Source: Actinomycetota bacterium (GTDB taxonomy: Bacteria; Actinomycetota; Actinomycetes; Actinomycetales; Microbacteriaceae). Taken from it: 35,315 bases of DNA. This document shows, in pieces, positions 32,674 through 35,315 of this stretch (position 1 is its first letter; the number at the start of each line of letters is the position of its first letter). A model generated the notes under the pieces. The model was not told the DNA's origin and ran no database searches. It worked only from the letters and a program-made list of their open reading frames with translations. Location of the stretch: positions 1 through 35,315 of the forward strand of contig WLDG01000012.1 of NCBI GenBank assembly GCA_009704945.1. Reading direction: 5' to 3'. Position numbers and translations under genes: made by a program.

Positions 32674-34139
32674 TATTCGATCAGAACAGTCCCGCCAAGT
32701 TTCCAAGCCTGCTGTAGTTCCGCTAATCCCTTGCAAAGAACATATTTCCAGCCGTAAGCATCGGCCAGCTTTGCAATATCAACCGTCTGTGGGGTCTTGA
32801 ACAATCTTGTAAAGACAGTTTCATCAATTTCCTTCGCCACTTCTAAGCGAGTAAAGATGTTTCCGCCGTTGTCGTTGCCAACTACCAACTTCAGGTCTAA
32901 CTCTGGTAGATCCGACTTGTTCAGTCCATTGGCATCATGAAGCAGAGTCAGATCGCCAATCAATGCAACGGTCGGCCCCTTAGCCATCGCTACTCCGATT
33001 GCAGTAGAGACTGTCCCATCTATACCGGATAGCCCTCGATTTGAATAAACCTCAATGTCCTGGGGCTGTGCGTGTGCATCTAGTACTCGAATAAGGTCTG
33101 ATGCCCCTAGCACAAGGCGCTCACTGTGATTCCAAACAAATTCCGCAAACTCTGATCTAGGAGTAGCGGGTTGTTCTACTTTCCAATGCTCAAGCCATGA
33201 TGAGTCTGCCCGGCCTTCGGCAATCAGGCGATCAGCACTGGCGATTACATTGTCAAAGGGATTAAACCGACCATACTCATTTGAGTTTTCAACATAAACA
33301 GACGACTCCGAAATTAATTTCTGAATTGGCCTTGAAAGAGTTGGTTTCCCAAAAACAATTACCTTGCGAACTGAAGTGCCAAGTTTTTCTAGAGCAACCA
33401 GTGGATTTTTTAGAGCATTTTCACCAGCTCTTGCACCTGAGCTCGGTTCAGCTAGCAAGGGCAATCCTGCTGCTTCGGCAAATGCCTTGGCCCGAACGCC
33501 GCCGGCTCCCGCTATCACAACAGTGTGATTGTCGACTGGTACAGCTAGCTCTGAAAATGTTTGTTGTTGCATCACTAACTTCTTGGCACTGGAAACCAGG
33601 TCCTTCGCGTTTGGAGTTGCTGCACTCAAGGGGAAATCGAACTGCAGGTTAATCTGAACCGGGCAGTGTTTGGTAATGGCAATTTCCAAAGCCTTCAAAG
33701 CTATTTCGGTCGCAGATGATTCTGATGTTTCCAGGCCGATGTCAAAACATGTTGCGGCAAAACCAAAAACATCTACCTGATTGGTAGTTTGATTTGCTCC
33801 TCGATCCCGCAGTCGAGCTGGGCGATCTGCAGTAAGAAGAATTAATGGTGTGCCAGAGTGGTGTGCTTCCATAACAGCAGGGAAAAGATTTGCAACAGCA
33901 GTTCCTGACGTGACAATTAGGGCAACTGGTTTCTTTGATGCATTTGCAATTCCGAGGCCTGTAAAGGCCATACTTCTTTCGTCGAGACGAACGGTAAGTC
34001 GGGCCAGTCCGGCTTTCTCAAGTTGCTCCGCTGCTATTGCGAGAGCTTGCGATCTGGCACCTGGCGAAAGAAGGAAATCATCAACTCCGTTTGCGTGCAG
34101 ACTCGCCACTACTTGAGCAGCAATGGACTGAGAGCTCAC
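32658..34139 (-). CDS. menD: SEPHCHC synthase (menaquinone synthesis)
   Basis: The 493-residue product is MenD, the thiamine-diphosphate enzyme joining isochorismate and 2-oxoglutarate. The N-terminal part has LSPGARSQAL, the catalytic-Glu segment LDERSMAFTGLGIA, TSGTAVANLFPAVMEA and RDRGANQTTNQ; the C-terminal ThDP/metal motif is GDLTLLHDANGL...GNDNGG. It is shorter than E. coli MenD (about 556 residues), with the difference apparently in the middle domain. The GTG at 34139 overlaps the PLDc_N gene by 4 bases (GTGA), so the two are coupled. The 3' end overlaps menF by 16 bases. Confidence 0.96.
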   Translation of the reverse strand: MSSQSIAAQVVASLHANGVDDFLLSPGARSQALAIAAEQLEKAGLARLTVRLDERSMAFTGLGIANASKKPVALIVTSGTAVANLFPAVMEAHHSGTPLILLTADRPARLRDRGANQTTNQVDVFGFAATCFDIGLETSESSATEIALKALEIAITKHCPVQINLQFDFPLSAATPNAKDLVSSAKKLVMQQQTFSELAVPVDNHTVVIAGAGGVRAKAFAEAAGLPLLAEPSSGARAGENALKNPLVALEKLGTSVRKVIVFGKPTLSRPIQKLISESSVYVENSNEYGRFNPFDNVIASADRLIAEGRADSSWLEHWKVEQPATPRSEFAEFVWNHSERLVLGASDLIRVLDAHAQPQDIEVYSNRGLSGIDGTVSTAIGVAMAKGPTVALIGDLTLLHDANGLNKSDLPELDLKLVVGNDNGGNIFTRLEVAKEIDETVFTRLFKTPQTVDIAKLADAYGWKYVLCKGLAELQQAWKLGGTVLIEYQLAD

Positions 34140-34441
34140 TTCTTGTCGTCTTCGTCTTTCTTTTTGAGCTTCTTAGAAATGTCCTTCAAGAAATTTGGGT
34201 CATCGTCCGGAGCAACAGTCTTTCCGCGGCCACCTAGACCTCCGGCATCTCCCCTGCGCAATGGTCGACCGACCATTAGATATAGAAGTCCTCCAAAGAA
34301 AGGCACAACAAGACATAGCAATACCCAAACCCACTTGGGCAATGCCCTTACTTCATTCTTGTTGGCACTGGCTGCAAAAACAGTTGTGAAAACCGTCCAA
34401 ACTAACCAGAAACCGATCGTTACGATCGCCACTCTTGTCAT
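34136..34441 (-). CDS. PLDc_N-domain small membrane protein
   Basis: The 101-residue product has two TM helices (about 5-24 and 37-58) with the PLDc_N signature PKWVWVLLCLVVPFFGGLLYLMVGRP, followed by a Gly-rich and very Lys/Asp-rich cytoplasmic tail. In larger proteins this region precedes phospholipase D domains; here it stands alone, so no catalytic role is expected. The ATG at 34441 is 7 bases after TAGGGT, fitting a leaderless transcript. It overlaps menD by 4 bases and is divergent from the DUF4229-type gene. Confidence 0.88.
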   Translation of the reverse strand: MTRVAIVTIGFWLVWTVFTTVFAASANKNEVRALPKWVWVLLCLVVPFFGGLLYLMVGRPLRRGDAGGLGGRGKTVAPDDDPNFLKDISKKLKKKDEDDKK

Positions 34442-34448
34442 ATCTTCA

Positions 34449-34454
34449 ACCCTA
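34449..34454 (-). promoter_or_regulatory. -10 box of the PLDc_N-menD operon (leaderless spacing)
   Basis: Minus-strand TAGGGT ends 7 bases before the ATG at 34441. The divergent -10 for the plus-strand gene lies only 18 bases away. Confidence 0.5.
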
Positions 34455-34472
34455 GTTCACTTCGCTTGCTCT

Positions 34473-34478
34473 TAGACT
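34473..34478 (+). promoter_or_regulatory. -10 box of the DUF4229-type gene (leaderless spacing)
   Basis: TAGACT ends 6 bases before the GTG at 34485. A GGAG lies only 2 bases before the GTG, too close to act as a normal ribosome-binding site. Confidence 0.6.
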
Positions 34479-34484
34479 GGAGAG

Positions 34485-34793
34485 GTGAAAAACCCCTGGC
34501 TTAGCTACACGCTCATTCGACTGGGCATGTTTTTTGGCCTGTTTTTTATTCTCCTAGTGCTGGAATTCAACCCGTTTTTCGCTGCAATTATTGCAGCCAC
34601 TGTTTCCTTTGCGATATCTCTTCTGGTTTTAGACCGTCAGCGTGATGCTCTAAGCGAACATGTGGCTAAGAGGCTGGCCCGGGATTCCCAAGGGAAATAC
34701 CTAGATGAGCAAGGAAGTGTTGAGGACGCCATCCTGGAATCAAAAGAAGCTAACGAGATAGATCCCGAGTCCAACCAAAGCGGCAAAGCCTAA
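34485..34793 (+). CDS. DUF4229-type small membrane protein
   Basis: The 102-residue product has two TM helices (about 8-25 and 28-49), then a charged cytoplasmic tail with DRQRDALSEHVAKRL and an acidic end. It resembles DUF4229 proteins that sit beside menaquinone genes in many actinobacteria; no function is known. The GTG start follows a leaderless-type -10. Its last 54 bases overlap the end of menA on the opposite strand, the longest 3' overlap in the window. Confidence 0.8.
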   Translation: MKNPWLSYTLIRLGMFFGLFFILLVLEFNPFFAAIIAATVSFAISLLVLDRQRDALSEHVAKRLARDSQGKYLDEQGSVEDAILESKEANEIDPESNQSGKA

Positions 34794-35315
34794 ACCAGCC
34801 AAGCTGGTCAACTTTAGAGCGGTAATCAACTCACCTGACCTGCGGCTTTCCATAATGATCAAAGTAATGGGCAACAGAAGTAGAAGGTTTAGAAGGCCCA
34901 AAATTGTTGCCGGATAGAACAGCACCAGCAACAGATTGATTGCTACAGGCAGCCAAATGAATAGCAAAAACAATGTTTTGCTTGGCTTGTACCCAAGCAT
35001 TACAGCCAAGGTGCGCTTGCCAGCTTTCGAATCTGTTTCAATATCGCGAATATTGTTCACCATCAACACCGCGGAAGCGTAAAGACCAAAAGTTGCGCCA
35101 AGCAAAACAGCGAGTGGGTCAATCAGTTGGGTTTGAATGAAGTTCGTTCCAATTGTGGCAACGAGACCAAAGAAGACAAAAACAGCAAGTTCCCCAAGGC
35201 CGTGGTAACCATATGGTTGTTTTCCACCGGTGTAGAACCAAGCAGCCACTATTGCAGCTAAGCCGATTGCAATCAGCCACCACTGCTGGGTCAATAGAAC
35301 AATGGTTAGACCGAC
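34740..35315 (-). CDS. menA: 1,4-dihydroxy-2-naphthoate polyprenyltransferase (5'-truncated)
   Basis: This is the C-terminal part of MenA; the frame is open to the window edge, so the N-terminus, with the first Asp-rich motif, lies outside. Visible are WFYTGGKQPYGYHGLGEL, VFVFFGLVATIGTNFIQ and the second conserved motif NNIRDIETDSKAGKRTLAV, plus about five TM segments. MenA is the integral membrane enzyme that prenylates 1,4-dihydroxy-2-naphthoate to demethylmenaquinone. A TTG at 35294 is inside the gene and is not the true start. It converges on the DUF4229-type gene with a 54-base overlap. Confidence 0.95.
   Translation of the reverse strand, partial: VGLTIVLLTQQWWLIAIGLAAIVAAWFYTGGKQPYGYHGLGELAVFVFFGLVATIGTNFIQTQLIDPLAVLLGATFGLYASAVLMVNNIRDIETDSKAGKRTLAVMLGYKPSKTLFLLFIWLPVAINLLLVLFYPATILGLLNLLLLLPITLIIMESRRSGELITALKLTSLAGLGFAALVGLGIYLVSFF

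Overview
The window looks like chromosomal DNA from a small-genome actinobacterium of the family Microbacteriaceae, close in style to the freshwater Luna lineage (Rhodoluna/Aquiluna type). This placement is inferred from gene order (menaquinone genes, tRNA-Tyr/Thr/Met, MaoC pair, murB, aspC, tRNA-Trp, secE, nusG, rplK, rplA, rplJ, rplL), moderate base composition, very tight packing and many GTG/TTG starts. No phage, insertion sequence, CRISPR array or rRNA was seen.

Layout. 1-4073 (-): 3'-truncated gene for a very large secreted surface protein (glycine-rich region, FN3-like, LamG-like and InlB-type B-repeats). 4199-5220 (-): rplL and rplJ with an L10 leader. 5278-9064 (-): DEAD-box RNA helicase, glutaredoxin-like protein, HAD phosphatase and an 8-TM protein of unknown function. 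9088-10050 (+): PfkB sugar kinase. 10016-12425 (-): unusual membrane histidine kinase and LuxR-type response regulator. 12541-14127 (+): RecB/Cas4-like plus RNase H-like nuclease. 14107-16533 (-): rplA, rplK, nusG, secE and tRNA-Trp. 16744-17943 (+): aminotransferase. 17940-19993 (-): murB, two MaoC-type genes, tRNA-Met and tRNA-Thr. 20194-21822 (+): GH13 glucosidase. 21829-24094 (-): MMPL exporter and tRNA-Tyr. 24173-25692 (+): LacI regulator and yajQ. 25689-31393 (-): manA, MFS transporter, fprA, polyprenyl synthase, menG and a small secreted membrane protein. 31486-35315: menF (+), menD (-), a PLDc_N protein (-), a DUF4229-type protein (+) and menA (-, 5'-truncated).

How the genes work together. 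menF and menD start the menaquinone head group, menA and menG prenylate and methylate it, and the polyprenyl synthase supplies the tail. secE, nusG and the four ribosomal protein genes form the expression core. The GH13 enzyme, LacI regulator, manA, PfkB kinase and MFS transporter suggest use of oligosaccharides and hexoses.

System-level signals. Nine starts have a TANNNT hexamer 6 or 7 bases upstream, the spacing expected for leaderless transcripts; one divergent pair shares overlapping back-to-back -10 boxes. Six of the seven convergent gene pairs overlap at their 3' ends, and only two clear intrinsic terminators were found. I did not find a clearly new defence or mobile system. The best candidates for unusual biology are the mosaic surface protein, the two-component system with a pseudo-DHp-like segment, and the divergently transcribed dual-fold nuclease.
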